Of a DNA stretch of 64,000 nucleotides, positions 10,926 through 20,931 are shown one piece after another. How positions within the stretch are numbered: position 1 is the first letter of the stretch; each line of letters starts with the position of its first letter. This DNA comes from Puniceicoccales bacterium Verruco_02 (GTDB taxonomy: Bacteria > Verrucomicrobiota > Verrucomicrobiia > Opitutales > Oceanipulchritudinaceae): NCBI GenBank assembly GCA_001604585.1, contig LVBW01000037.1, positions 514 to 64,513 on the forward strand, read 5' to 3'. The notes beneath the pieces were generated by a model. The model made no database searches, was not told where the DNA came from, and saw only the letters and a list, made by a program, of their open reading frames with translations. The position numbers and the translations under genes were made by a program.

Positions 10926-10992
10926 CATATCTACGCGGGATGTAAGCAGCCGACTTGAGCTTTGGTCGCATTTGGGCTATACCAGATGGCGG

Positions 10993-12354
10993 ATGAACGC
11001 CGGATTCGACATAGCCCTGCTGCGCAAATACGACCGCCCAGCGCCTCGCTACACCTCCTACCCCACGGCGTTGCAATTCAGCCCCGAGGCTGCCCCTGAG
11101 GCCCTGATTGACGAAATCCGCTCCGGCAAAGGGCCTTTGTCCCTGTATCTGCACCTGCCTTTCTGCGAGTCGCTATGCTGGTTCTGCGCCTGCAACACGG
11201 TCATTACGCCAAGCCGCGCCAGCGCCGACCCCTACATCGAGGCTCTTGAAAGGGAGATGGACCTGCATCTGCCCCTACTCCGGTCCGGCAGGACGGTGGA
11301 GCAGCTCCACTTTGGCGGCGGCTCCCCAAACTTCCTAGCGCCTGAACAGCTAGAGCGCGTCTGCTCGGCCATTGGCAGGCGCTTCAGTTTCGCCCCCGAC
11401 GCGGAACTCTCTGTGGAACTAGAGCCCAGGGTGCTCGAAGAGGAGCATCTGGACATACTGCGCGCCCACGGCTTTTCCCGCGCCAGCATAGGCATACAGG
11501 ACTCCGACCCCGCCGTGCAAAAGGCCATACATCGCATCCAGCCCGAGGATATGAACATCCGAGTGATGGGCTGGCTGCGCGAGCGCGGCTTCAACTCGAT
11601 CAACATCGACCTCATTTACGGCCTGCCCGGCCAGACGCAGCAGAGCTACGCCCGCACTCTGGAACACGTCATAAGCCTATCGCCGGAGCGCGTGGCAGTG
11701 TTCAACTACGCGCATGTGCCCTGGATGAAGCCAGCGCAGAAGAACATACTCATGCACGGGCCTCTGCCCGGGCCGGAGGAAAAGCTGGGCCTATTGACGC
11801 TGGCCATCGAAAAGCTCACTGGCGCAGGCTACCAGTTCATAGGACTGGACCACTTTGCCAAGCCGGGCGACGAACTCTGCCTCGCCCAAAAGGAAGGGAC
11901 GATGCAGCGCAACTTTCAGGGCTACAGCACCCGTGCCGGGGCGGAGCTGTTGGCCTTCGGCTCCAGCTCCATCGCGCAAAGCCGCCGCAGCTACCGCCAG
12001 AACGCGCATTCGCTGGAGGGCTACTACAAAGCACTGGACGAGGGGCGCCTGCCAATAGAGCGTGGCATAATTCTGACGGACGAAGACCTGTTGCGCCGCA
12101 CGGTGATTATGCGCGTGATGTGCGATCTGTCGCTCGACTATGCGGCGATGGGCAGGCTGACGGGTGTGGACTTTGCCAAGTTCTTCGCGCCGGAAATCGC
12201 CGCTATGGACGAGATGGAGGCCGACGGCCTGTTGCGCCGCCACCCCGAAGGCTTGGAGCTGACCCCTCTTGGCCGCCTGCTTGTGCGCAACATAGCCCTG
12301 CTCTTCGACCAGCACTTCAAGGGCGGCGAGAAGCGGCATTCGCGCTCTGTGTAG
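10993..12354 (+). CDS. hemN: Oxygen-independent coproporphyrinogen III dehydrogenase
   Basis: A radical SAM enzyme of 453 residues that converts coproporphyrinogen III to protoporphyrinogen IX in anaerobic haem synthesis. The N-terminal RYTSYPTALQF is typical of true HemN, as opposed to HemW. The radical SAM cluster motif is CESLCWFC (CxxxCxxC), followed by HFGGGSPNFL and the SIGIQD segment. The ORF track extends 71 codons upstream across the gltD terminator; the ATG at 10993 gives the proper N-terminus MNAGFDIALLRKYD. A HemW-like function is less likely because the HemN C-terminal domain (DYAAMGRLTGVDFAKFF) is present. Confidence 0.92.
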   Translation: MNAGFDIALLRKYDRPAPRYTSYPTALQFSPEAAPEALIDEIRSGKGPLSLYLHLPFCESLCWFCACNTVITPSRASADPYIEALEREMDLHLPLLRSGRTVEQLHFGGGSPNFLAPEQLERVCSAIGRRFSFAPDAELSVELEPRVLEEEHLDILRAHGFSRASIGIQDSDPAVQKAIHRIQPEDMNIRVMGWLRERGFNSINIDLIYGLPGQTQQSYARTLEHVISLSPERVAVFNYAHVPWMKPAQKNILMHGPLPGPEEKLGLLTLAIEKLTGAGYQFIGLDHFAKPGDELCLAQKEGTMQRNFQGYSTRAGAELLAFGSSSIAQSRRSYRQNAHSLEGYYKALDEGRLPIERGIILTDEDLLRRTVIMRVMCDLSLDYAAMGRLTGVDFAKFFAPEIAAMDEMEADGLLRRHPEGLELTPLGRLLVRNIALLFDQHFKGGEKRHSRSV

Positions 12355-12433
12355 GGTTGCCCTGCGCATGGGTTCCTGTTTTGCTTCACAAGCACGGAGC
12401 CGCGCTCCATTTCTCCCGCCACTTCATTTCCCC

Positions 12434-13720
12434 ATGACAGAGCAGACCAAGATAGACGAACTTGTGACCAACTGCGCCAAGGAAGCCCTTGCCGCCTCCC
12501 GCGTCATGGCCAATCTGCCCGCGCACCGCAAGAACGTGGCCCTGCTGAAAATGGCGGAAATGCTGGAGCGGCGCACTGACGAGCTGCTGGCGGCCAACGC
12601 ACGCGACGTGGAGGCAGCACGCATAGGTGGCCTCTCCGGCGCCATGCTGGACCGGTTGCTGCTCGACCCCAAGCGCATCGCAAAAATCGCGCTGGGTGTG
12701 CGTCAGGTGGCCGAGCTGCCAGACCCCGTCGGCGAACAGCTCGAAAAGAGCGTCCGCCCCAACGGCCTCGACATCCGCAAGGTGCGCGTCCCCATCGGCG
12801 TCATCGGCATCATCTACGAGAGTCGCCCCAACGTTACGATCGACTGCGCCGTGCTCTGCTTCAAGAGCGGCAATGCCTGCTTACTGCGCGGCGGGCGCGA
12901 GTCCTATCACAGCAACGTTGCCCTTGTTAAGTGCGTCCACGAGGTGCTGGAATCCGAAGGCCTGCCCAAGGCCTCCGTCAGCTTCATCGAGACCACCGAG
13001 CGCTACGCCCTGCACCGTCTGCTCAAGCTCGACCAGTATGTGCACTGCATAATCCCGCGCGGTGGCGAGGGCCTCATCCGCATGGTGACCGAGGAGGCGC
13101 ACATGCCCGTGATCAAGCATTACAAGGGCGTGTGTAATGCCTACATCGACAAGGCCGCCGACAAGGACATGGCCGTCAAGATTGTCACCAACGCCAAGGT
13201 GCAACGTCCCGGCGTGTGCAACGCGATCGAGAACCTCGTGGTGCATCAGGATGTTGTGGACAGCGTGTTCCCCTACGTAGCGCGCAGTCTTGTGCGCAAC
13301 GGCGTGGAGCTGCGCTGCGACGTGCGCTCGCGCATGGCTCTGGAGGCCTTCGGAGGCTTCTCAAACCTCAAGGACGCAAGCGAGGATGACTATCACGAGG
13401 AGTATCTGGACCTTGTCATCGCCGTGCGCGTGGTGCACGACACCGAGGCCGCCATACAGTTTGTCAACACCTACGGCTCTGCCCACAGCGACGTAATAAT
13501 CAGCGGCGACGAGGCTGCGGCCAAGGCATTCATGGCAGGCGTGGACAGCGCCACTGTGTACTGGAATGCTTCGACGCGCTTCACCGATGGCTTCGAGTTC
13601 GGCATGGGTGCGGAGATAGGCATTTCAACGGACAAGCTGCACGCTCGCGGCCCGATGGGCCTCAAGGAGCTGACCACATACAAGTATGTGATATACGGGC
13701 AGGGCCAGATTCGCAGCTAG
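12434..13720 (+). CDS. proA: Gamma-glutamyl phosphate reductase
   Basis: A 428-residue ALDH-superfamily enzyme that reduces gamma-glutamyl phosphate to glutamate semialdehyde with NADPH, the second step of proline synthesis. Visible family segments are VRVPIGVIGIIYESRPNVTID, FKSGNACLLRGGRES, HMPVIKHYKGVCN and the catalytic cysteine in VQRPGVCNAIENL. The C-terminus LTTYKYVIYGQGQIR is typical. The ORF extension to 12368 is discarded, since MTEQTKIDELV is the normal start. No proB is adjacent, and no Shine-Dalgarno sequence is visible. Confidence 0.96.
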   Translation: MTEQTKIDELVTNCAKEALAASRVMANLPAHRKNVALLKMAEMLERRTDELLAANARDVEAARIGGLSGAMLDRLLLDPKRIAKIALGVRQVAELPDPVGEQLEKSVRPNGLDIRKVRVPIGVIGIIYESRPNVTIDCAVLCFKSGNACLLRGGRESYHSNVALVKCVHEVLESEGLPKASVSFIETTERYALHRLLKLDQYVHCIIPRGGEGLIRMVTEEAHMPVIKHYKGVCNAYIDKAADKDMAVKIVTNAKVQRPGVCNAIENLVVHQDVVDSVFPYVARSLVRNGVELRCDVRSRMALEAFGGFSNLKDASEDDYHEEYLDLVIAVRVVHDTEAAIQFVNTYGSAHSDVIISGDEAAAKAFMAGVDSATVYWNASTRFTDGFEFGMGAEIGISTDKLHARGPMGLKELTTYKYVIYGQGQIRS

Positions 13721-13798
13721 GCGTTCTCACGCTTTTCACGCGTTTTTCCGTTCGTGCTTGACCGGCTCTAGGCGTATATTGGCAGGGACGCCTACGCC

Positions 13799-14089
13799 AT
13801 GTTCATCATCCACATTCATTACACCGTGCCCCTCGAAACCGTGGACAGGCACCTGCCAGCGCATGTCGAGTGGTTGCACGAGCACGAGAATGCCGGGCAC
13901 TTTGTCGTTTACGGACGCCTGGTGCCCCGCACGGGCGGGGTGATAGTGGCCGACCTGCCAACGCGGGCCGAACTGGACGCAATTCTTGCAAGGGACCCCT
14001 TCATGCTGCATGGCGTGGGAACATACAAGGTAATCGAATTCTCCGAGAACAAGGGCTACCGCAGAAACAGGGACATCAAGAGGGCATAA
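13799..14089 (+). CDS. YciI-like protein
   Basis: A 96-residue protein of the YciI fold (dimeric alpha-beta barrel related to ferredoxin-like enzymes). It shows the typical pattern of an N-terminal strand (MFIIHIHYTVPLETVDRHLPAHVEWL), HxxHxxWL-like helix, VVYGRLVPRTGGVIVADLP, and a DPFMLHGVGTYKVIEF end. The conserved histidine and the Asp in RDPF form the putative active site of the family, whose reaction is unknown in most members. It may be co-transcribed with the downstream alcohol dehydrogenase. Confidence 0.8.
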   Translation: MFIIHIHYTVPLETVDRHLPAHVEWLHEHENAGHFVVYGRLVPRTGGVIVADLPTRAELDAILARDPFMLHGVGTYKVIEFSENKGYRRNRDIKRA

Positions 14090-14137
14090 AACACCCGTGC
14101 TTACCCATACCCATCAACTCTTCCACTAGATATACAT

Positions 14138-15307
14138 ATGGAAAACTTCAGCTTTCAGAACACGACCAAGATCATTTTCGGCCGCGGCACCCAGCATCAG
14201 GTCGGCGCGGAATGCCGCCACCACGCCCGCAAGGTGCTCCTGCACTTCGGCGGCCAGAGCATAAAAAAGAGCGGCCTATACGATCAGGTCGTTGCCTCGC
14301 TAATAGACGCGGGCGTTGAGTTCGTGGAGCTTGGCGGCGTGCAACCCAATCCCCGGCTCGCGCTTGTCCACAAGGGCGTCGAGCTTTGCCGTGCCGAAGG
14401 CGTGGAGCTGATTCTCGCCGTGGGCGGAGGCAGCGTCATCGACTCGGCCAAGGCTATCGCGATGGGCGTGCCTTACGAAGGCGACGTGTGGGATTTTTAC
14501 TCATACAAGACCGAGCCAAAGACGGCCCTGCCAGTGGCCACGGTCCTGACAATCCCGGCTGCGGGCAGCGAGTCTAGCGACTCCAGCGTAATTACCAAGG
14601 AGGAGGGCTGGCGCAAGAACGGCTTCACGCACAAGGTGCAGACGCCCGTTTTTTCCATCCTGAACCCGGAGCTGGCCTTCACCCTGCCAAAGTATCAGGT
14701 GGCCTGCGGGGCGGCGGACATAATGAGCCACCTGATGGAGCGCTACTTCACCAACGCCCGCCCGGTGGAACTGACTGACGCGCTTATCGAGGCGACCTTG
14801 CGCACGATGATACGCAACGTGCCCAAGGTGCTGGCCAACATGCAGGATTACGACGCATGGGCGGAAGTCATGTGGAGCGGCTGCGTGGCGCACAACAACC
14901 TCTTGGACACGGGCCGCATTGGCGACTGGGCCTCGCACGGCATAGAGCACGAGCTGTCGGCCATGTACGATGTGGCGCACGGCGCGGGCCTTGCGGTGGT
15001 CTTCCCGGCATGGATGAGGCACGTTTACAGGCAGGATACGAACCGCTTTGTGCGCTTCGCGGTGGAGGTGTGGGGCCTGCGCAACGACTACTGGAACCCG
15101 GAGGCGACGGCGCTGGCTGGCGTGCAGGCGCTTCAGGATTTCTGGGTGTCGATAGGTATGCCAAGGAATCTTGCCGAGCTTGGCGCCTCACCGGAAAAAA
15201 TCGACCAGATGGCGACTCTGGCCACGGGTGGGGACAGGTGGACCCTTGGCAACTTCAGAAAACTGGGGCAGGCAGACGTGGCCGCCATCCTGCGCGGAGC
15301 GGTGTAA
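14138..15307 (+). CDS. Iron-containing alcohol dehydrogenase (YqhD/BdhA-like)
   Basis: A 389-residue group III dehydrogenase that likely reduces aldehydes with NADPH. Cofactor-binding GGGSVIDSAKAIAMGVPY and the metal-ligand regions DIMSHLMERYF and HGIEHELSAMYDVAHGAGLAVVFPAWM are clear. The N-terminal MENFSFQNTTKIIFGRGT is the YqhD-type opening. Substrate specificity cannot be read. The start has no Shine-Dalgarno sequence, only an AT-rich tatacat just before ATG. ispG begins about 100 bases downstream. Confidence 0.92.
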   Translation: MENFSFQNTTKIIFGRGTQHQVGAECRHHARKVLLHFGGQSIKKSGLYDQVVASLIDAGVEFVELGGVQPNPRLALVHKGVELCRAEGVELILAVGGGSVIDSAKAIAMGVPYEGDVWDFYSYKTEPKTALPVATVLTIPAAGSESSDSSVITKEEGWRKNGFTHKVQTPVFSILNPELAFTLPKYQVACGAADIMSHLMERYFTNARPVELTDALIEATLRTMIRNVPKVLANMQDYDAWAEVMWSGCVAHNNLLDTGRIGDWASHGIEHELSAMYDVAHGAGLAVVFPAWMRHVYRQDTNRFVRFAVEVWGLRNDYWNPEATALAGVQALQDFWVSIGMPRNLAELGASPEKIDQMATLATGGDRWTLGNFRKLGQADVAAILRGAV

Positions 15308-15408
15308 TTAGGCCACCACTAACAACGTATGGTTTCTGCCGCGAACGGACCTTGCGGCGGCTTTCATACCCCTTGCGCGAAGGCCCGTTCGTTGACATAG
15401 TATCGCCC

Positions 15409-17469
15409 ATGAGCGGGGAAGAAACCTTTCCACAGAGTTATTCACGTTCGCGCCTTGCACCACTGCGCCGCCTGAGCCGCGAAGTGCACATCGGACAGCT
15501 TTGCATCGGCGGGAACAACCCCGTGGCCGTGCAGAGCATGACCAACACGCCGACAACGGACCTGCGGGCAACCGTGGCGCAGGCCATAGCTCTTGCCGAA
15601 GCTGGCTGTCAGATAGTACGCATAACTGCGCCCAATGTGCAGGCGGCAAAGGCGCTTGGCGAAATACGACGCGAGTTTAGCTCCGCAGGGTTCCCCGCCC
15701 TGCCCCTTGTTGCGGACATCCACTTTCTACCTGCCGCCGCTATGGAGGCCGCCCTGCATGTGGAGAAAATCCGCATTAACCCCGGCAACTATGCCGACCG
15801 CAAGCTATCCGAGGCGCGCGATTACACGGAGGCCGAATACGCCGCAGAGCTGGAGCGCCTGCACGAGGCGGTGACCCCCCTTGTGCTGCGATGCCGGGAG
15901 CTAGGCCGCGCTATCCGCGTTGGCGTAAACCACGGCTCGCTTTCGGACCGCATAATGAACCGCTACGGCGACACGCCCGAAGGCATGTGCGAGAGCGCTC
16001 TGGAATTTATCCGCATCTGCGAGGCGCACCACTTCCGCGACATCGTGGTTTCGCTGAAGGCGTCCAACCCCAAGGTGATGATTCAGGCAACGCGCCTGAT
16101 GGCGGCCCGCATGGATGCCGAGGGCTTCAACTACCCCCTGCACTTAGGCGTGACGGAGGCTGGCGGGGGCGAGGACGCCCGCGTAAAGAGCGCGCTGGGC
16201 ATCGGCACCATGCTGCGCGACGGCCTTGGCGACACAATCCGCGTCTCGCTGACCGAAGACCCCGTGGCGGAACTGCCCGTGGCTCTGGCATTGGCGCGCG
16301 AGGCGGAAAGGCTCTGGGCCAAGGCGGACAAATCCCCCGTGGAGGCCGCCGCCCTGCCGCGTATAGAAAGCAATCCCTACGCCTTCAGCCGCCGAGAAAG
16401 CGTGGTTATTGCGCCCGGCTCCACACTGGCGGCCGGTGGAGGGGAAGTGCCGCGCGTGGCCCTTGTGCTCGCCAAAGAGCCGGACGGGAGCCTGCTGCGA
16501 GAGCTGGACAAATGGCAGAGGCACAACCCGAAAATGCCCGTCGAACTTCTCTCCTTTCCCGTCGTTGACCCGGCCTCGGCCTGCGCCCTGCCCACCGTCG
16601 GGGGGCCGTACATGTGCCCGCCCCTGCTGGCGGACCTCTGCCCCGCGCCGGGAGAGAACCTTGTCACCCTGCTTGCAATGCTTTCGCCGCGCATGAAACT
16701 GCGCGCCTTTTGCTGCCGCCCTCAGGACGAGGCGGAGCTAGCCGCAGCACTGGTGAAGGCGAACGATCTGGCCGCCATACTGGCGCTGGATCTTAGCCCT
16801 GAAGGGCTGGCCAATCTATTGCCAGCACTCAGGGGGAGCGATCCTTCCAGGTACATGTTCACCTGCACCCGTCCGCAGGCACCTATGCACCCGGCGGGTG
16901 CATACCGACTTGTCGCAGAGCTGCTTCGCAAGGCGGGGTTGGCCAGCCCCATCTGGATACGCCACACGCCCGCCCTTGTGGACGGCGCGTGCAGCGGCCT
17001 GCCTGCCGACGACACGGCCATGATGATGGACGCCGCCGTGCTCATTGGCGGCCTGCTCTGCGATGGCATAGGCGACATCGTGAGCGTCGAAACAGCGGCA
17101 ACGCCGGAACGCAGCGTCGAGATAGCCTACGGCATTCTGCAAGGCTCGCGCACGCGTTCCACACGCACCGAATACGTCGCCTGCCCCAGTTGCGGGCGCA
17201 CACTGTTTGACCTTGAGAGCACGACGCAGCGGGTCCGCGCAGCCACGGGGCACCTTGAGGGGGTGACTATCGCCATTATGGGCTGCATCGTCAATGGGCC
17301 GGGCGAGATGGCCGATGCGGATTTTGGTTACGTGGGCGGCGCGCCGGGCAGGATTAACCTCTATGTAGGGAAGAAACCCGTGCAGTTCAACATCCCATCC
17401 TCTGAAGCGGTCGAGCGTCTCGTGGCCCTTATCAAGGAACGGGGCAAATGGCGCGAGCCGCCCAAATAG
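15409..17469 (+). CDS. ispG: 4-hydroxy-3-methylbut-2-enyl diphosphate synthase, long form
   Basis: A 686-residue IspG (GcpE) of the MEP isoprenoid pathway, converting MEcPP to HMBPP with a 4Fe-4S cluster. The N-terminal TIM barrel (VAVQSMTNTPTTD; INPGNYADRK; RVGVNHGSLSDRI) and the C-terminal cluster domain (ACPSCGRTLFDLE at about residue 588, IMGCIVNGPGEMADADFGYVG at about 622) are separated by roughly 270 extra residues. This three-domain form is known from plants, Chlamydiae and Bacteroidetes; most proteobacterial enzymes are near 370 residues. The ORF track extends upstream through the dehydrogenase gene, but ATG 15409 gives a sensible start. Confidence 0.94.
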   Translation: MSGEETFPQSYSRSRLAPLRRLSREVHIGQLCIGGNNPVAVQSMTNTPTTDLRATVAQAIALAEAGCQIVRITAPNVQAAKALGEIRREFSSAGFPALPLVADIHFLPAAAMEAALHVEKIRINPGNYADRKLSEARDYTEAEYAAELERLHEAVTPLVLRCRELGRAIRVGVNHGSLSDRIMNRYGDTPEGMCESALEFIRICEAHHFRDIVVSLKASNPKVMIQATRLMAARMDAEGFNYPLHLGVTEAGGGEDARVKSALGIGTMLRDGLGDTIRVSLTEDPVAELPVALALAREAERLWAKADKSPVEAAALPRIESNPYAFSRRESVVIAPGSTLAAGGGEVPRVALVLAKEPDGSLLRELDKWQRHNPKMPVELLSFPVVDPASACALPTVGGPYMCPPLLADLCPAPGENLVTLLAMLSPRMKLRAFCCRPQDEAELAAALVKANDLAAILALDLSPEGLANLLPALRGSDPSRYMFTCTRPQAPMHPAGAYRLVAELLRKAGLASPIWIRHTPALVDGACSGLPADDTAMMMDAAVLIGGLLCDGIGDIVSVETAATPERSVEIAYGILQGSRTRSTRTEYVACPSCGRTLFDLESTTQRVRAATGHLEGVTIAIMGCIVNGPGEMADADFGYVGGAPGRINLYVGKKPVQFNIPSSEAVERLVALIKERGKWREPPK

Positions 17470-17528
17470 AGCCTTACTCCCCGAACGGGCATTTAGCCAA
17501 GCCCTCCCCTCTTCTGCCAATGCACACG

Positions 17529-18047
17529 ATGAACAAACTGCTCTCCGCCCTGCTGCTTGCGCTAGGCGGATGTGTGGGTGTCCCCCAAGGCTTGGAGCCG
17601 GTGCAGGGCTTCGAGCTGGAGCGTTACCTCGGCACCTGGTACGAGATAGCTCGGCTGGACCACTCCTTCGAGCGCGGCCTCAGCCGGGTGAGCGCCACGT
17701 ACAGCCTTCGCGAGGACGGCGGGGTGCGCGTGCGAAACAGGGGCTATTCAGCAAAGCATGGCCGCTGGAAAGAGGCCGTTGGCCGGGCCTATTTTGTGGG
17801 CGGTGCCGATGCTGGGCACCTCAAGGTGTCGTTTTTCGGCCCCTTCTACGGCACTTACGTCATCGTCCATCTGGACCGCGAAAATTATCAGTACGCGCTG
17901 GTCTGCGGGCCGGACCACGGCTTCCTGTGGATTCTCTCGCGCGAGCCACAGATTGCCCCGGATACGCTGGCCATGTTGCTGGCGCGGGCAAAGTCGCTCG
18001 GCTTCGACACCGAGGCCCTGATTTTCGTAAAACACGGGGAGGATTGA
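17529..18047 (+). CDS. Bacterial lipocalin, outer-membrane lipoprotein (Blc-like)
   Basis: A 172-residue Blc-type lipocalin. The signal peptide [15 protein letters not shown] ends in a lipobox (LGGC), so the mature protein should be lipid-anchored. The lipocalin signature [23 protein letters not shown] follows at once, with the expected second conserved region near [18 protein letters not shown] and the third near FLWILSREP. Family members bind lysophospholipids or fatty acids and are linked to envelope stress. The start overlaps no other gene; I chose ATG 17529 because it leads straight into the signal peptide. Confidence 0.9.
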   Translation: MNKLLSALLLALGGCVGVPQGLEPVQGFELERYLGTWYEIARLDHSFERGLSRVSATYSLREDGGVRVRNRGYSAKHGRWKEAVGRAYFVGGADAGHLKVSFFGPFYGTYVIVHLDRENYQYALVCGPDHGFLWILSREPQIAPDTLAMLLARAKSLGFDTEALIFVKHGED

Positions 18048-18123
18048 GCGCATTGCGCAACAAAGCCTGATATTTCACTCCAGTTTGCTTTCCCAAGTCT
18101 CAAAACAGTGTATCAATCACATT

Positions 18124-19401
18124 ATGGCCAGCGAAGTTAAGGTACCCCAGATGGGTGAGTCCATCACGTCCGGCATACTTGCAAAGTGGCTCGTCGCAGA
18201 TGGTGCGTCGGTCCGGCAGGACCAGCCGCTTTTCTCCCTCGAAACGGACAAGGTGACCGCCGAGGTCAACTCCCCGGCAGCGGGTGTCATCCGCCAGAAG
18301 GCGGCCGAGGGGGCCGAGGTGGCCGTGGGTTCCGTTGTCGCCCTTGTGGAAGAGTCCGCAGAGGTGGCGGCAGCAGCCCCGGCGGCAGCACCCGCCAGCG
18401 CCACTGCCGATGCGAAGTCCGCCCCGCAGTCCGGCCCGGCTGCGCGCAGGCTGGCCGCTGAAAAGGGCGTGGACACGGCGGAGATTCCCGGCACTGGCAG
18501 GGATGGTCGAGTGACCAAGGGGGACATCATCGCCGCTGCCGCTTCGCCTGTTGCGGCCACCCCCACCACGGTCAATCCGCAGATTACCGACGCTGTGACG
18601 GCTGCGGCCCCGCAAAAGGCTCCCGCCCCGGCACAAGCGCCCGCGCAGGCGCAAAAAGCTGTGCCCGTAGCACCCGCCGCCCCTGCAACCGCTCCGGCTT
18701 CGGCCCGGCAGACGCGGCGCAAGATGACGCCTCTGCGCCGTCGCGTGGCCGAGAGGCTGGTCCGCGCAAAGCAGGAGGCCGCGATGCTGACCACTTTCAA
18801 CGAGGTGGACATGAGCGCGGTCATGGAGCTGCGCAAGGTGCATCAGGAGGCTTTTCAGAAGAGGCACGGGGTGAAGCTGGGCTTCATGTCATTCTTTGTG
18901 AAGGCCGTCGTTCAGGCGCTCAAGGAGGTGCCCGAGGTCAATACGCAGCTCGATGGCGACGAGATCGTGGAGAACCATTTTTACGACATAGGCATTGCCG
19001 TTGGCGCGCCGCGCGGACTGGTGGTGCCGGTCCTGCGCGATGCGGACCGCAAGGGCTTTGCGCAGGTGGAGAAGGACATTCTCGCCTATGGGCAGAAGGC
19101 GCGGGACGGCAAGTTGTCCATAGACGAGCTGACGGGCGGCGTCTTCACCATAACCAACGGCGGCATTTATGGCTCTCTGATGTCAACTCCTATACTGAAC
19201 CCGCCACAGAGCGGCATCTTGGGTATGCACGCCATAAAGGAACGTGCAGTGGTGGTGGATGGTCAGGTCGTGGCAAGGCCGATGATGTATATAGCGCTGT
19301 CCTACGATCACCGGGTGATAGACGGCAAGGAGGCCGTGACTTTCCTAGTGAAGGTAAAGGAGGCAATTGAAGACCCGATAAGGTTACTCTTCGAGGTGTA
19401 A
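18124..19401 (+). CDS. sucB: Dihydrolipoyl succinyltransferase (E2 of 2-oxoglutarate dehydrogenase)
   Basis: A 425-residue E2 transferase. An N-terminal lipoyl domain ([34 protein letters not shown] with the lipoylated lysine) is followed by an Ala/Pro linker, a peripheral subunit-binding domain ([30 protein letters not shown]), a second Ala/Pro linker and the catalytic domain ending in [17 protein letters not shown] with the active-site His and Asp. MGESI and the overall length favour SucB over other E2 types. E1 (sucA) is not adjacent; E3 (lpdA) follows 131 bases later. Confidence 0.93.
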   Translation: MASEVKVPQMGESITSGILAKWLVADGASVRQDQPLFSLETDKVTAEVNSPAAGVIRQKAAEGAEVAVGSVVALVEESAEVAAAAPAAAPASATADAKSAPQSGPAARRLAAEKGVDTAEIPGTGRDGRVTKGDIIAAAASPVAATPTTVNPQITDAVTAAAPQKAPAPAQAPAQAQKAVPVAPAAPATAPASARQTRRKMTPLRRRVAERLVRAKQEAAMLTTFNEVDMSAVMELRKVHQEAFQKRHGVKLGFMSFFVKAVVQALKEVPEVNTQLDGDEIVENHFYDIGIAVGAPRGLVVPVLRDADRKGFAQVEKDILAYGQKARDGKLSIDELTGGVFTITNGGIYGSLMSTPILNPPQSGILGMHAIKERAVVVDGQVVARPMMYIALSYDHRVIDGKEAVTFLVKVKEAIEDPIRLLFEV

Positions 19402-19517
19402 CAGGGATGTAACAGGGGAAACTTCGAACCAAATCTGGCAGTGAAACCAATGGTTAAAGTAGCCTCATTGTATCTGCGTAAATCCCTTTTTATCTGCGGT
19501 TAAAGATTCTTATTCTT

Positions 19518-19526
19518 CCCCCCCCC
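19518..19526 (+). repeat. C9 tract directly upstream of lpdA
   Basis: Nine C residues, one T, then five C residues abut the lpdA ATG. No ribosome-binding sequence is possible in this pyrimidine run. Confidence 0.9.
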
Positions 19527-19532
19527 TCCCCC

Positions 19533-20903
19533 ATGAGCACCATTGACATTGCCATAATCGGCGCCGGACCCGGCGGTTACGTCTGCGCCCTTCGCGCCGC
19601 AAAGCTGGGCCTCTCTGTTGCGCTTGTCGATGAGCGCACCTCGCTCGGCGGCACCTGCCTAAATATCGGCTGCATTCCCTCAAAGACTCTGCTGCACTCC
19701 AGCGAGCTGCTCTCTGAAATGCAGAACGACGCCGCCTCGAACGGCATTGCTCTGGCGGGCGTCCCCACGATGGACATACCGCTCATGATGCAGCGCAAAC
19801 TGGGCGTGGTGGCCAAACTGGCAGGCGGTATCGCACTGCTCTGCAAGCAGGCCAAGGTCACGGTCCTGCAAGGGCGCGCAACGCTTCTTGGCGAAGGCAA
19901 AGTCGGCATCGAAGGCCGGGATACAGGCGAAATATCCGCGAAAAACATCGTGCTGGCCACAGGCTCGGTTCCCGTTGAGCTGCCCTTCATGAAGTTCGAC
20001 GGGCAGAGCATAGTTTCCAGCACCGAGGCGCTCGCCTTCGACAAGGTGCCGGGCAAGCTGCTCGTAATCGGCGCCGGGGCCATCGGGCTGGAGCTTGGCA
20101 GCGTATGGGCGCGCCTTGGCAGCGAGGTCACGGTGCTGGAATTTCTCCCGCAGATTGCGCCGACTTTCGACGCCGACATTTCCCGCCACCTTCAGCGCAG
20201 CCTTGCAAGACAGGGCCTGATTTTCCACCTCGAAACCAAGGTGACAGGCTGCGAAGTGAAGGACGGCAGGGCCGTGGTGACTGCCGAAAAGGGCGGCCAG
20301 GGCCTGAGCTTCGAGGCCGACAAGGTGCTCGTGGCCGTGGGCCGCAGGCCGAACACTGCGGGCCTGAACCTTGAGGCCGCAGGGGTGACGCTGGATGCGA
20401 AGGGCCGCGTCGAAACCGATGCCGGGCTGCGCACAAAGGCAGCTGGCGTCTGGGCCATTGGCGACCTTGTGGCCGGCCCTATGCTCGCGCACAAGGCCGA
20501 GGCAGAGGCGCATCTTGTAGCCGAGCGCATTGCCGGGCACAAGGCCTTGCCCCTGGACCACGACAATATCCCCGGCGTAGTTTACACAAGCCCCGAGGCG
20601 GCCAGCGCGGGCCTTACAGAGAAAATGGCAAAGGAGCGCGGGCTGGAGGTCAAGGTGGGCAAGTCCTTCTACGCGGCGAATGGGCGCGCCCTAGCCAGTG
20701 ACGCGGCGGACGGCTACGCAAAAGTGATTTCCGACAAGGCCACGGACCGCCTGCTGGGCGTGCAGATAGTGGGCGCAAGCGCGTCCGAACTTATAGCCGA
20801 GGCCGTGGCGCACCTCGAATACGGCGGCAGCGCCGAGGACATTGCCCTGTGCGTGCACGCGCACCCCACCCTATCCGAAGTGCTCAAGGCAGCCGCGCAA
20901 TAG
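19533..20903 (+). CDS. lpdA: Dihydrolipoyl dehydrogenase (E3)
   Basis: A 456-residue flavoprotein disulfide reductase that reoxidises the lipoyl groups of E2 with NAD+. The FAD motif is IAIIGAGPGGYVCALRAA, the redox disulfide lies in GGTCLNIGCIPSKTLLHSS, the NAD motif is LLVIGAGAIGLELGSVWARLG, and the C-terminal dimer-interface histidine is in HAHPTLSEV. It follows sucB in the same direction. The start codon is preceded immediately by a C-rich run instead of a Shine-Dalgarno sequence. Confidence 0.97.
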   Translation: MSTIDIAIIGAGPGGYVCALRAAKLGLSVALVDERTSLGGTCLNIGCIPSKTLLHSSELLSEMQNDAASNGIALAGVPTMDIPLMMQRKLGVVAKLAGGIALLCKQAKVTVLQGRATLLGEGKVGIEGRDTGEISAKNIVLATGSVPVELPFMKFDGQSIVSSTEALAFDKVPGKLLVIGAGAIGLELGSVWARLGSEVTVLEFLPQIAPTFDADISRHLQRSLARQGLIFHLETKVTGCEVKDGRAVVTAEKGGQGLSFEADKVLVAVGRRPNTAGLNLEAAGVTLDAKGRVETDAGLRTKAAGVWAIGDLVAGPMLAHKAEAEAHLVAERIAGHKALPLDHDNIPGVVYTSPEAASAGLTEKMAKERGLEVKVGKSFYAANGRALASDAADGYAKVISDKATDRLLGVQIVGASASELIAEAVAHLEYGGSAEDIALCVHAHPTLSEVLKAAAQ

Positions 20904-20931
20904 TGCTTGAGGTGGCCAAGAATTATTGCTC

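Noticed and set aside
10780-10992. Upstream extension of hemN
   Set aside because: Crosses the gltBD terminator and adds non-conserved sequence.
14857-15408. Upstream extension of ispG
   Set aside because: Runs through the alcohol dehydrogenase gene in another frame; the conserved N-terminus begins at 15409.
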